DNA of 43,388 bases from an uncultured Collinsella sp. (GCA_900542125.1 UQMO01000014.1:1-43388), one strand, 5' to 3'; shown: positions 7,484 through 15,346, counted from the stretch's first letter. Notes: generated by a model not told the origin, from the sequence alone. Numbers and translations are program-made.

Positions 7484-9022
7484 ATGTCTAATGCACTTGG
7501 CCGGGACCTTGCAAAGCTGGTTGCCGCTGTTGACGCCGCCGCCTCTGAGTGCGGTCATGGCGCGTATGGCCAGCGCTTCCATATTATGCCGCCGGCGGGC
7601 TGGCTCAACGACCCCAACGGTCTTTGCCAGGCGGGCGGCGTGTTTCATGCCTATTTTCAGTATGCGCCGTTTGATGTCGAGGGCGGCGTTAAGGTCTGGG
7701 GTCATGCGACGAGTCGCGACCTTATGACGTGGGACTACGTTGGCGCTCCGCTACTGCCCGACGAGCCGTTCGATTGCCACGGTGTGTATTCGGGCTCCGC
7801 GCTTGCCGAGGACGGTCGCATTCGCGTGCTGTACACAGGCAACGTGAAGCTTTCCGATGCGGACGGCACGTACGACTACGTCAATACCGGCCGCCGCGCC
7901 GATACCGTTTATGTGGAGAGCGTCGATGGCCTTGCCGGTCGGGAGTTCAGCCAAAAGCGCGTGGTGCTGGCGTCCGAGGATTATCCCGAGAATTTGACCT
8001 GCCACGTGCGCGATCCCAAGGTGTGGCGTGACGCGGATGGGCGTTATCACATGGTGCTGGGCGCCCGTCGTCGCGTGGATGGTCCGCATGTCGATAGTCG
8101 ATTTTGCGCCATGCACGGCGAGGGCGCCGGTCGCGATGTGGGCGAGATCCTGGTGTATGGCTCGGCCGATATGCTGAGCTGGGAGCTCGAGAGCCGTGTG
8201 TCTACGCCCGAGCGTTTTGGCTTTATGTGGGAATGCCCTGGCTATATTGAGCTCGATGCGAATGGCGATACCGCTGCATTTTTGTCGTTCTCGCCCCAGG
8301 GCCTTGAGGGCGGTCGTTGGGATCGCGGCAATGTGTATGCCGCTGGCTACATGCCTGTATCGGGCGACATTACGGGTGGCAAGGACGCTTATGAGCTGGG
8401 CGAGTTCCGCCTGTGGGACGCCGGTTTTGACTTCTATGCGCCGCAGGAGTTCACGGCCGAGGACGGTCGCCATATTCTAATCGGCTGGATGGGCATGCCC
8501 GATGAGCCGACCTATGGCAACGCACCGACCGTGGTGTGCGGCTGGCAGCACTGCATGACGGTGCCGCGCGAGCTTACGGCCGGTGACGGCGGCGTGGTAC
8601 TGCAGCAGCCGGCGCGCGAGATTGAGCACCATTATGCCTCGGTGCGTGTAGGGGAGGGCTCGTTGGAGGTTGCCGGCGATACCTGCTTTGACGTTGTTGT
8701 CGACGGTGTCGACGGAGCGTTCACCGCAACCGTTGATGGCGAGCTGAAGCTGTCGTTTGTGCCCGCCGAGGGCGAGCTGCCCTCGCGCTTTGAGATGCGA
8801 TTTACCGATGAGGGTCGCGCTTCTGCCGGTTGCGGTCGTACCGTGCGCTGGGAGCCCATCGACGAGGTTCGTAACGTGCGCGTTGTTGGCGATATCTCGT
8901 CGGTCGAGGTGTTTGTGAACGATGGCGCGCTCGTGTTTTCGACGCGCATCTATCCCGAGGCCTATGGCGTGTCCGTTGATGCTCCGGGTGCGAACGTGAC
9001 CTATCACACGCTCAACATCTAG
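7484..9022 (+). CDS. scrB: GH32 sucrose-6-phosphate hydrolase
   Basis: A 512-residue cytoplasmic glycoside hydrolase family 32 enzyme. ATG 7484 has AGGA seven bases upstream. The five-bladed propeller carries the three GH32 carboxylates: nucleophile Asp43 in WLNDPNG, transition-state stabiliser Asp177 in RDPKVW and acid/base Glu250 in WECPG. From about residue 370 a beta-sandwich domain follows, ending with FVNDGALVFSTRIYPE, typical of the family. There is no signal peptide, which fits hydrolysis of sucrose-6-phosphate delivered by the PTS into glucose-6-phosphate and fructose. It is co-directional with scrA across 107 nt containing a hairpin and no new operator, and a strong terminator follows it, so it is read as the last gene of the sucrose operon. 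Confidence 0.9.
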   Translation: MSNALGRDLAKLVAAVDAAASECGHGAYGQRFHIMPPAGWLNDPNGLCQAGGVFHAYFQYAPFDVEGGVKVWGHATSRDLMTWDYVGAPLLPDEPFDCHGVYSGSALAEDGRIRVLYTGNVKLSDADGTYDYVNTGRRADTVYVESVDGLAGREFSQKRVVLASEDYPENLTCHVRDPKVWRDADGRYHMVLGARRRVDGPHVDSRFCAMHGEGAGRDVGEILVYGSADMLSWELESRVSTPERFGFMWECPGYIELDANGDTAAFLSFSPQGLEGGRWDRGNVYAAGYMPVSGDITGGKDAYELGEFRLWDAGFDFYAPQEFTAEDGRHILIGWMGMPDEPTYGNAPTVVCGWQHCMTVPRELTAGDGGVVLQQPAREIEHHYASVRVGEGSLEVAGDTCFDVVVDGVDGAFTATVDGELKLSFVPAEGELPSRFEMRFTDEGRASAGCGRTVRWEPIDEVRNVRVVGDISSVEVFVNDGALVFSTRIYPEAYGVSVDAPGANVTYHTLNI

Positions 9023-9060
9023 GCGATTCGTCGCCTATCGGCGCTATACTGCAGCCGTTG

Positions 9061-9096
9061 CCCACGATGCGGGGAACACCCGCATCGTGGGTTTTT
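9061..9096 (+). terminator. Strong intrinsic terminator after scrB
   Basis: CCCACGATGCGGG (9061-9073) and CCCGCATCGTGGG (9079-9091) form a perfect 13-bp stem with loop GAACA, followed by five T (9092-9096). Confidence 0.92.
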
Positions 9097-9118
9097 GCTT
9101 ATGAAGGGACGGTGCCGT

Positions 9119-10111
9119 GTGGATGTACAGCAGCTAGAAGAGGCCTGGGCTTTGAGGTCCAGTGCGCGCGAGGCGCGTCTTGTTGCGGCCCCGCATGTGC
9201 CGGCGGCTCTGTCGCTGCTGGGTATTGTGCGTCCCGGTGACCGTCTGGTGGCCTTTGCGGATGACTTTGCCGATGCGTTTGCGCGCGGCTTTGATGGCTG
9301 CGATGTCGCGCTGGTGGGCTCGTCATCCGTCGAGGCGTTTGTCGCCGCGTCCGAGAACTTTGATGCTTCGTTTGATGCCGAGGGGCCGCACCTGTGGTGG
9401 TTTGTGAACTCTATCGGCGGGTTTGGTCTGCGCGTCCCCGATCTTCGTGCGTTAGGCCGCGCAGCGCGTGAGGCTCATGCGCTGCTCGTGGTGGATAACA
9501 CCGTGGCGTCGGCTTTTGGCTGCGATCCGCTGCGGCTAGGTGCTGCGCTGTCGCTTGAGGCGCTCGACCGTGTGTGCGCCGGTAAGGCTCCGCGCAAGCT
9601 CGTTGCCGCTTCGGTGGCGCGCTCGCAGCTCAAGCGCCATCGTGTGGATGCTGCTGCCGAGTGCGCGCATGCTTTGTTTGCAGGCTGCGGTGCTTTGGCA
9701 CTCGACCTTTCTGCCGGGGAGGCCGACGTGCTGGAGCGCGGGCTTTCCTCGCTTAATGTCCGCATGCAGGCACACTTCGACCGCGCCCGTGCGCTGGCCG
9801 AGTATCTGGCCGCCAATGAGATGGTACGCAACGTGCGCTATCCCGGACTGAGCTCGCATCCCGACCATGCGGTTGCAACGGGAATCCTCGAGCACGGCTT
9901 TGGCCCGGCAGTTGAATTCGACCTTATCGAGCGTAGTGCGGATGATCTGTTCGTTGCTTTGCCGGAGGAGTTTCGCACATCGTCCGCCGGCGGCGCAACG
10001 ACGCGTCTTTCGGCTCCACGCGGCAAGCAGGGGAGCACCATCCGCCTCTTCGCCGGCACCGATGACCCTTTGATCGTGGCCGCCACCCTAGATAATGCCT
10101 TCCGCAACTAG
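9119..10111 (+). CDS. Divergent Cys/Met-metabolism PLP-fold protein, catalytic Lys not seen
   Basis: A 330-residue protein if GTG 9119 is used, supported by AAGGGA at 9104-9109; in-frame ATG 9101 is the alternative. The C-terminal half closely follows the trans-sulfuration family: LNVRMQAHFDRARALAEYL, RNVRYPGLSSHPDH and an IRLFAGTDDP ending. LLVVDNTVASAF (residues 122-133) matches the VDNT segment that contacts PLP. Twenty residues on, where family enzymes have S-x-T-K with the Schiff-base lysine, the ungapped alignment reads A-L-D-R, placing Arg151 at the lysine position. The chain is shorter than the usual 380-400 residues. A catalytic cystathionine synthase/lyase role is therefore doubtful; it may be a pseudoenzyme or have a shifted lysine (Lys156 or Lys160). 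It stands alone between a terminator and a palindrome. Confidence 0.65.
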   Translation: MDVQQLEEAWALRSSAREARLVAAPHVPAALSLLGIVRPGDRLVAFADDFADAFARGFDGCDVALVGSSSVEAFVAASENFDASFDAEGPHLWWFVNSIGGFGLRVPDLRALGRAAREAHALLVVDNTVASAFGCDPLRLGAALSLEALDRVCAGKAPRKLVAASVARSQLKRHRVDAAAECAHALFAGCGALALDLSAGEADVLERGLSSLNVRMQAHFDRARALAEYLAANEMVRNVRYPGLSSHPDHAVATGILEHGFGPAVEFDLIERSADDLFVALPEEFRTSSAGGATTRLSAPRGKQGSTIRLFAGTDDPLIVAATLDNAFRN

Positions 10112-10131
10112 CTAAATCATCCTCGTCTTCA

Positions 10132-10202
10132 TAAGTTGCGGTGAAATATGGATTGATTTACGGCTTTAACCGCATAAACAGTTCCTATTTCACCGCAACT
10201 TA
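10132..10202. repeat. Intergenic palindromic element, 17-bp perfect arms
   Basis: TAAGTTGCGGTGAAATA (10132-10148) is repeated exactly inverted at 10186-10202 around a 37-nt centre that has its own weak dyad (TTTACGG with CCGCATAAA). It lies between the convergent 3' ends of the PLP-fold gene and the ModE-like gene. No T-run follows either arm, so it is not a standard terminator. It may be a dispersed palindromic (REP/MITE-like) element; copy number cannot be judged from this window. The 134 nt between the two genes hold nothing else beyond a minus-strand T-run near 10222-10227. Confidence 0.75.
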
Positions 10203-10245
10203 GGAGAAGGGGTTGTGCAGCTAAAAAAGCCCCGTCCCAAATTAG

Positions 10246-10599
10246 CTACTTTTTGATGCTGGCGATGAGGTCGTTGGCTTTGGTGGCGATGACGTTGTTG
10301 ATCTCGCCCTGCAACGTCTCGTAGACCGCGATGGCTCGCTCGCCGGCGGGGGTGAGCGTGGATCCGCGGGCACCGTCGCGCTCGATGAGTTTGCAGCCCA
10401 GCTGGCCTTCTGCCTCGTTCACAATGCGCCAGGCTTTGGAATACGCCATGCCCATGCTCTTGGCGGCACGGTTGAGCGAGTGTTCGCGGGCGATACCTTG
10501 CAGCAGCAAGACACAGCCGTGGCCGAAGACGCCCGGCAAATCCTTGTCGCACGCTTGAATGACCAACTTTGCCGTCGTCTTGTACTCCATCTGCTCCAC
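10246..10599 (-). CDS. ModE-like winged-helix regulator, DNA-binding domain only
   Basis: A 117-residue protein from GTG 10599, with GGGGAG just upstream; ATG 10590 (114 residues) is also possible. It matches the LysR-type winged helix of ModE: HGCVLLLQGIAREHSLNRAA, SMGMAYSKAWRIVNEAE and GSTLTPAGERAIAVYETLQ. Full ModE has two molybdate-binding MOP domains after this; none is present, so any effector binding is different or absent. Such single-domain proteins often regulate molybdate transport or molybdoenzyme genes, but no such gene is in the window. It is divergent from guaB with 184 nt between. The target is unknown. Confidence 0.8.
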   Translation of the reverse strand: MEQMEYKTTAKLVIQACDKDLPGVFGHGCVLLLQGIAREHSLNRAAKSMGMAYSKAWRIVNEAEGQLGCKLIERDGARGSTLTPAGERAIAVYETLQGEINNVIATKANDLIASIKK

Positions 10600-10675
10600 G
10601 TCTCCCCGCTAAAGTGTTTGCTGGGCAAACGCAAAGCCTGCGTCAAACCCTCGTGTGCTCTTCTTAAATCATGCA

Positions 10676-10725
10676 TTGTAGCAGTCAAAGTGCGTTAAGA
10701 TACTTCCCCAGTATTGGGCGCCCAA
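10676..10725 (+). promoter_or_regulatory. Candidate guaB promoter and start-site palindrome
   Basis: TTGTAG (10676-10681) and GATACT (10699-10704) are spaced 17 nt. TTGGGCGCCCAA, a perfect 12-bp palindrome at 10714-10725, falls just after the predicted start and could be an operator. Both are sequence-pattern calls without conservation data. Confidence 0.4.
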
Positions 10726-10783
10726 GGTTGGGCTGGGTCCTACGAGGCCTGCAGCCGACCGGTCGCATGGAAAAAGGAGAAAC

Positions 10784-12295
10784 ATGGCTACGTTCTTTCC
10801 CGGTGAGTCCCACACGTTTTCGGAGTATCTGCTGGTCCCTGGTTACTCGTCCTCGCAGTGCATCCCCAACAACGTCTCTCTTAAGACGCCGCTAACCCGC
10901 TTTAAGCGCGGTGAGAAGCCGGCAATCACCCTGAACATCCCCATGGTTTCCGCCATCATGCAGTCCGTCTCGGGCGTCGACATGGGTGTCGCGCTCGCTA
11001 CCGAGGGTGGCCTGTCCTTCATTTACGGTTCCCAGAGCGCCGAGTCCGAGGCCGCTATGGTCAAGGCCGTCAAGGATCACAAGGCTGGCTTCGTTCAGTC
11101 CGATTCCACGCTGACCCCCGACATGACCATGGAGCAGGTCATCGAGCTCAAGGAGAAGACCGGTCATTCCACCATGCCGGTTACCGACGACGGCACTCCC
11201 AAGGGTAAGCTCCTGGGCATCGTCACCAGCCGTGACTATCGCCCCAGCCGCGATGACCACCAGACGAAGGTCTCCGAGTTCATGACCCCGCGTGAGCAGC
11301 TCATCGTAGGCGACAAAAACATCAGCCTCAAGGTTGCCAACGACGTCATCTGGGACAACAAGCTCAACGCTCTGCCCATCGTCGACGACAACGATCACCT
11401 CATGGGCATCGTCTTCCGCAAGGACTACGACAGCCACAAGACCAACCCCAACGAGCTGCTCGACGGCGACAAGCGCTACATGGTCGGCGCCGGTATCAAC
11501 ACCCGCGACTATGCCGAGCGCGTGCCGCTGCTCATCGAGGCCGGCGCTGATGTCCTGTGCATCGACTCTTCCGAGGGCTTCAGCGAGTGGCAGAAGCGCA
11601 CCATCGAGTGGATCCGCGCCAACTACGGCGAGGATGTCAAGGTCGGTGCCGGTAACGTCGTCGACGCCGAGGGCTTCCGCTTCTTGGCCGACTGCGGTGC
11701 CGACTTCATCAAGGTCGGTATCGGCGGCGGTTCCATCTGCATCACCCGCGAGACCAAAGGCATCGGCCGTGGCCAGGCCACCGCGCTGATCGACGTCTGC
11801 CGCGCTCGCGACGAGTACTACGAGGAGACCGGCGTCTACGTACCCGTGTGCTCCGACGGCGGCATCGTCTACGACTACCACATGACGCTCGCCCTTGCCA
11901 TGGGTGCCGACTTTATGATGCTGGGCCGCTACTTCGCCCGCTTCGACGAGAGCCCGACCGAGCGCGTCAACGTCAACGGCCAGTACATGAAGGAGTACTG
12001 GGGCGAGGGTTCTGCGCGTGCCCGCAACTGGCAGCGCTACGACCTGGGCGGCGCCGCGAAGCTCAGCTTCGTCGAGGGCGTCGACTCCTATGTTCCCTAC
12101 GCCGGTTCCCTCAAAGACGGCGTGGGCGGCACGCTCTACAAGGTCAAGTCCACGATGTGCAACTGTGGTGCCCTCTCGATCCCCGAGCTCCAGGAAAAGG
12201 CGCGCCTAACGCTGGTCAGCTCCACCTCCATCGTCGAAGGCGGCGCCCACGACGTTGTCGTCAAGGACTCTCAGCAGAGCGTCAGCTACCGCTAA
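10784..12295 (+). CDS. guaB: IMP dehydrogenase, Tritrichomonas-type
   Basis: A 503-residue enzyme converting IMP to XMP with NAD+, the committed step of guanine nucleotide synthesis. ATG 10784 follows AAAAAGGAG. The TIM barrel is interrupted by two CBS motifs at about 105-225. The catalytic loop reads GIGGGSICITRETKGIGRGQ with Cys319. The flap reads EYWGEGSARARNWQRYDLGG. Common bacterial GuaB has GPGSICTTR and a different flap; the version here, including the tail KVKSTMCNCGALSIPELQ, closely resembles the well-studied Tritrichomonas foetus enzyme, which I recall as also 503 residues with Cys319. It is transcribed alone. The substrate assignment is secure; the subfamily comparison is from memory. 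Confidence 0.93.
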   Translation: MATFFPGESHTFSEYLLVPGYSSSQCIPNNVSLKTPLTRFKRGEKPAITLNIPMVSAIMQSVSGVDMGVALATEGGLSFIYGSQSAESEAAMVKAVKDHKAGFVQSDSTLTPDMTMEQVIELKEKTGHSTMPVTDDGTPKGKLLGIVTSRDYRPSRDDHQTKVSEFMTPREQLIVGDKNISLKVANDVIWDNKLNALPIVDDNDHLMGIVFRKDYDSHKTNPNELLDGDKRYMVGAGINTRDYAERVPLLIEAGADVLCIDSSEGFSEWQKRTIEWIRANYGEDVKVGAGNVVDAEGFRFLADCGADFIKVGIGGGSICITRETKGIGRGQATALIDVCRARDEYYEETGVYVPVCSDGGIVYDYHMTLALAMGADFMMLGRYFARFDESPTERVNVNGQYMKEYWGEGSARARNWQRYDLGGAAKLSFVEGVDSYVPYAGSLKDGVGGTLYKVKSTMCNCGALSIPELQEKARLTLVSSTSIVEGGAHDVVVKDSQQSVSYR

Positions 12296-12297
12296 AC

Positions 12298-12397
12298 GGC
12301 TTTCCCAAGCACCGCACCTTGCCGTTCAAACCGTCGCTCGCGTACCAAAGTACGCGTCGCTCCTCTTTCACGGCAATCTGCGGCACTTGGAAAACCC
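12298..12397. repeat. Long imperfect intergenic hairpin after guaB
   Basis: The arms 12298-12330 and 12365-12397 pair over about 33 positions with roughly eight mismatches (cores CCAAG, CCGCA, TTGCCGT). The apex is a perfect 7-bp stem CGCGTAC/GTACGCG (12339-12345, 12350-12356), flanked by a direct repeat GTCGCTC. It starts three bases after the guaB stop. It resembles a dispersed palindromic unit more than a terminator, as no T-run follows. Confidence 0.6.
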
Positions 12398-12454
12398 GAC
12401 CATACATGGGCGGGTAACATTTAGCGGTTGATTCACAACCACGTTATTTAGATA

Positions 12455-12489
12455 AAGCGAGATGCCTGCAAGTCGCAGGCATCTCGCTT
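12455..12489 (+). terminator. Terminator hairpin upstream of leuS
   Basis: AAGCGAGATGCCTGC (12455-12469) and its exact complement (12475-12489) form a 15-bp stem with loop AAGTC. The following run is T-poor (GTCGTATTT), so termination may be partial, but the stem is very stable and marks the end of guaB transcription. Confidence 0.65.
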
Positions 12490-12497
12490 GTCGTATT

Positions 12498-12506
12498 TGC
12501 TATCAT
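12498..12506 (+). promoter_or_regulatory. Candidate extended -10 promoter of leuS
   Basis: TGCTATCAT is an extended -10 element (TG-n-TATCAT) lying between the terminator above and the leader hairpin below. No clear -35 is visible. The start would be near 12513, giving a leader of about 150 nt. Confidence 0.4.
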
Positions 12507-12523
12507 CAGTCAAGTTAACCTTA

Positions 12524-12642
12524 GGGTCGGGCGGCTTGGCTTTGTTCGCTACAAGTTCCGCACGCAAAGAAGAGCACTTAATGTGCTCTTCGTCTTGCGC
12601 AGGACTGTCCGCAGTAGCGAATAAAGCCAAGCCGCCCGACCC
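12524..12642 (+). promoter_or_regulatory. 119-nt near-perfect hairpin in the leuS leader
   Basis: Bases 12524-12552 pair with 12614-12642 over 29 positions with a single G-U. The enclosed part folds again: AAGAGCAC (12571-12578 region) with GTGCTCTT around loop TTAAT, plus flanking GCGCAAG-type pairing. The structure ends 11 nt before the ribosome binding site AAAGGAG (12654-12660). The T-box motif GGGTGGNACC is absent. With the two elements before it, it fills the 370-nt gap between guaB and leuS. Confidence 0.7.
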
Positions 12643-12665
12643 CAGCTAAGATTAAAGGAGCTGAT

Positions 12666-15242
12666 ATGTGCGATTGCACAGATCATAAGGACGAGATCCC
12701 TGCCTACGACGCGCAGGCCATTGAGTCCAAGTGGATGAAGGCCTGGGAGGACTCCGACCTCTTTGCCGTCGACACCGACGACAGTAAGCCTAAAAAGTAT
12801 GTGCTCGAGATGTTCCCGTATCCGTCGGGTGACCTGCACATGGGCCACGCGCGCAACTACACCATCGGCGATGCCATGGCCCGTCAGGCCCGCATGCGCG
12901 GCTTTGATGTGCTGCACCCCATCGGCTTTGACGCCTTTGGCCTGCCCGCCGAGAACGCCGCCATCAAGCACAACACGCAGGCTGCCGCCTGGACGTATAA
13001 GAACATGGACCAGGCGCTCGCCACGATGAAGCGCATGGGCTTCTCCTACGATCTGGATCGCATGGTCAAGACCTGCAGCCCCGACTACTACCGCTGGGGC
13101 CAGTGGATTTTTGAGAAGCTGTGGGAAAAGGGCCTGGTCTACCGCAAGAAGAATCCGGTCAACTGGTGCCCCACCTGCAAGACCGTTCTGGCCAACGAGC
13201 AGGTCACCGAGGGCAAGTGCTGGCGCTGCGGCACCGAGCCCGAGAAGCGCGACCTTGAGCAGTGGTACTTCAAGATTACCGAGTACTCCCAGGAGCTGCT
13301 CGACGACCTGGAGAAGCTCCCCGGCTGGCCCGAGCGCGTCAAGCAGATGCAGGCCAACTGGATCGGTCGCTCCGAGGGCGCCGAGGTTGACTTTACCCTG
13401 TGCGACCAGAATGGCGAGCCCATCGAGGGCGACGAGGGCAAGATCACCGTATTCACCACGCGTGCCGACACCCTCTTTGGCGTCTCCTTCTTTGTCCTGG
13501 CTCCCGAGTACGCTCGTCTGCACGAGTTCGTCGAGGGCACGGAGTACGAGGAGGCCGTCACCAAGATTGTCGAGGACTCCAAGCATATCTCTGCTGTCGA
13601 GCGTGCCCAGGGCACCCTCGAGAAGCACGGTGCCTTTACCGGCCGCTACGTTGTGAACCCCGTCAACGGCGAGAAGGTCCCCGTGTGGGTTGCCGATTAT
13701 GTCGTTGCCGACTACGGCACCGGCGCCGTCATGGCCGTTCCCTGCGGCGACCAGCGCGACTTTGAGTTTGCCCGCAAGTACGACCTGCCGATCGTGCCGA
13801 TCATCCTGGACGATGACGATCGCGCTGCCGTCGAGGCCAGCGGCGAGACCATCGATACCTTCCATGCCGAGACCGTCGACTGGGATTGCGCCCACGCTGC
13901 CGAGGGCACGCTCGTACAGTCCGGCAAGTACACCGGCATGCGCGGCGGTAAGCACTCCGAGGGCGAGGCTGCCATCGTGGCCGACCTCGAGGCCATGGGC
14001 TGCGGTCGTCGCAAGGTCGAGTTCCGTCTGCGCGACTGGCTCATTTCCCGTCAGCGCTATTGGGGCAACCCCATCCCGGCCATCCACTGCGAGCACTGCG
14101 GCATCGTGCCCGTGCCCGAAGATCAGCTGCCGGTGACGTTGCCCGAGAACCTTGACCTGGGCGCCGGCGAGACCCTTGCCGAGTGCAAGGACTTCTACGA
14201 GACCACCTGCCCGGTCTGCGGTCGCCCGGCTAAGCGCGAGACCGATACCATGGACACCTTCACCTGCTCCAGCTGGTATTACCTGCGCTATACCGATCCG
14301 CACAACACCGAGCTGCCCTTCTCCCGCGAGGCGGCCGACCGTTGGATGCCCGTCGATAACTACATCGGCGGCATCGAGCACGCCATTCTGCATCTGCTCT
14401 ACAGCCGCTTCTTTACCAAGGCGCTGCGTGACCTGGGTTTGCTGAGTGTGGACGAGCCCTTTACCAACCTGCTATGCCAGGGCATGGTCAAGGACGAGAA
14501 CGGCGACACCATGTCCAAGTCCAAGGGCAACGTCGTGCCCCCGAGCTCGGTTATCGAGCCCTACGGCGCCGACACCATGCGTCTGGCGATCCTGTTTATC
14601 GCCCCGCCCGAGAAGGACTTCGACTGGGATCCCAAGGCCGTCGAGGGCGCCAACCGCTTTATCAAGCGCGCCTGGCGTATCGTGTGGCAGCTCGTCCGGT
14701 CCGGCGACGCCAACGTGGCCTTTGACAAGTCCGCGCTCGACGAGACCGCGATGAAGCTCTACCGCGAGCGTCACCGCACCATCGCCAAGTGCACCGAGGA
14801 TTTCGATCGCGGCCAGTTCAACACTGCGATCTCGGCCGTCATGGAGCTCGTCAATGCGGCGAGCGCCTACCTCAACGCCACCGAGGGTGCTGACCGCGAC
14901 AAGGCCCTGTGCTACGGCGTGGCCAAGGACATCGTGAGCGTCCTGGCGCCCATCTGCCCGTTCTGGGCCGACGAGCTGTGGCACGAGGCGCTCGGCTGCG
15001 AGGGCAACGCCTACACCGCCGCCTGGCCCGAGTTTGACCTGGCCGAGTCCATCGAGGATACGGTGCAGATCGTCGTCCAGGTGCTCGGCAAGGTCCGCGG
15101 CCGCATCGACGTGCCCCGCGATGCTTCCAATGAGGAAATGCAGACTGCCGCCGAGGCCGCCGTCGCCAAGTGGCTCGAGGGCAAGACGGTCGTCAAGGCC
15201 ATCTGCGTGCCTGGCAAGCTGGTCAACCTGGTGGTCAAGTAA
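12666..15242 (+). CDS. leuS: Leucyl-tRNA synthetase
   Basis: An 858-residue class I aminoacyl-tRNA synthetase charging tRNA-Leu. ATG 12666 follows AAAGGAG by five bases. The signature HMGH is at residues 58-61 inside FPYPSGDLHMGHARNY, and the KMSKS loop reads TMSKS at 615-619. A zinc-ribbon segment with CPTC and CWRCG lies near 170-195. The CP1 editing domain follows (WIGRSEGAEVDF, then FTTRADTLFG), and the C-terminal anticodon-binding helices end with VQVLGKVRGRIDVP. Length and domain order are those of bacterial LeuRS. It is a single-gene unit between a structured leader and a clear terminator. Confidence 0.97.
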   Translation: MCDCTDHKDEIPAYDAQAIESKWMKAWEDSDLFAVDTDDSKPKKYVLEMFPYPSGDLHMGHARNYTIGDAMARQARMRGFDVLHPIGFDAFGLPAENAAIKHNTQAAAWTYKNMDQALATMKRMGFSYDLDRMVKTCSPDYYRWGQWIFEKLWEKGLVYRKKNPVNWCPTCKTVLANEQVTEGKCWRCGTEPEKRDLEQWYFKITEYSQELLDDLEKLPGWPERVKQMQANWIGRSEGAEVDFTLCDQNGEPIEGDEGKITVFTTRADTLFGVSFFVLAPEYARLHEFVEGTEYEEAVTKIVEDSKHISAVERAQGTLEKHGAFTGRYVVNPVNGEKVPVWVADYVVADYGTGAVMAVPCGDQRDFEFARKYDLPIVPIILDDDDRAAVEASGETIDTFHAETVDWDCAHAAEGTLVQSGKYTGMRGGKHSEGEAAIVADLEAMGCGRRKVEFRLRDWLISRQRYWGNPIPAIHCEHCGIVPVPEDQLPVTLPENLDLGAGETLAECKDFYETTCPVCGRPAKRETDTMDTFTCSSWYYLRYTDPHNTELPFSREAADRWMPVDNYIGGIEHAILHLLYSRFFTKALRDLGLLSVDEPFTNLLCQGMVKDENGDTMSKSKGNVVPPSSVIEPYGADTMRLAILFIAPPEKDFDWDPKAVEGANRFIKRAWRIVWQLVRSGDANVAFDKSALDETAMKLYRERHRTIAKCTEDFDRGQFNTAISAVMELVNAASAYLNATEGADRDKALCYGVAKDIVSVLAPICPFWADELWHEALGCEGNAYTAAWPEFDLAESIEDTVQIVVQVLGKVRGRIDVPRDASNEEMQTAAEAAVAKWLEGKTVVKAICVPGKLVNLVVK

Positions 15243-15271
15243 GCACTGCGAGCATAACTGACGCATAAAAG

Positions 15272-15306
15272 ACGAGGGGCGATCCGATGGGGTCGTCCCT
15301 CGTTTT
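15272..15306 (+). terminator. Intrinsic terminator after leuS
   Basis: ACGAGGGGCGATCC (15272-15285) pairs with GGGTCGTCCCTCGT (15290-15303) over 14 pairs with two G-U and loop GATG, followed by TTT. A-rich sequence before the left arm means it may also act for the minus-strand gene that ends at 15347. Confidence 0.85.
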
Positions 15307-15346
15307 GCGTTGTATGCCCCGCTTGGCTTGCGCCGAGCGTCACACG

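Noticed and set aside
9095..9118. TTG 9095 as the start of the PLP-fold gene
   Set aside because: It lies in the T-run of the scrB terminator; a downstream start with AAGGGA is better.
10203..10245. Terminator for the ModE-like gene
   Set aside because: A minus-strand T-run (complement of 10222-10227) exists, but the preceding GGGACGGGGC does not form a convincing hairpin.
12513..12660. T-box riboswitch before leuS
   Set aside because: No GGGTGGNACCGCG-type T-box sequence or matching specifier-loop layout is visible; the structure is one long symmetrical hairpin.
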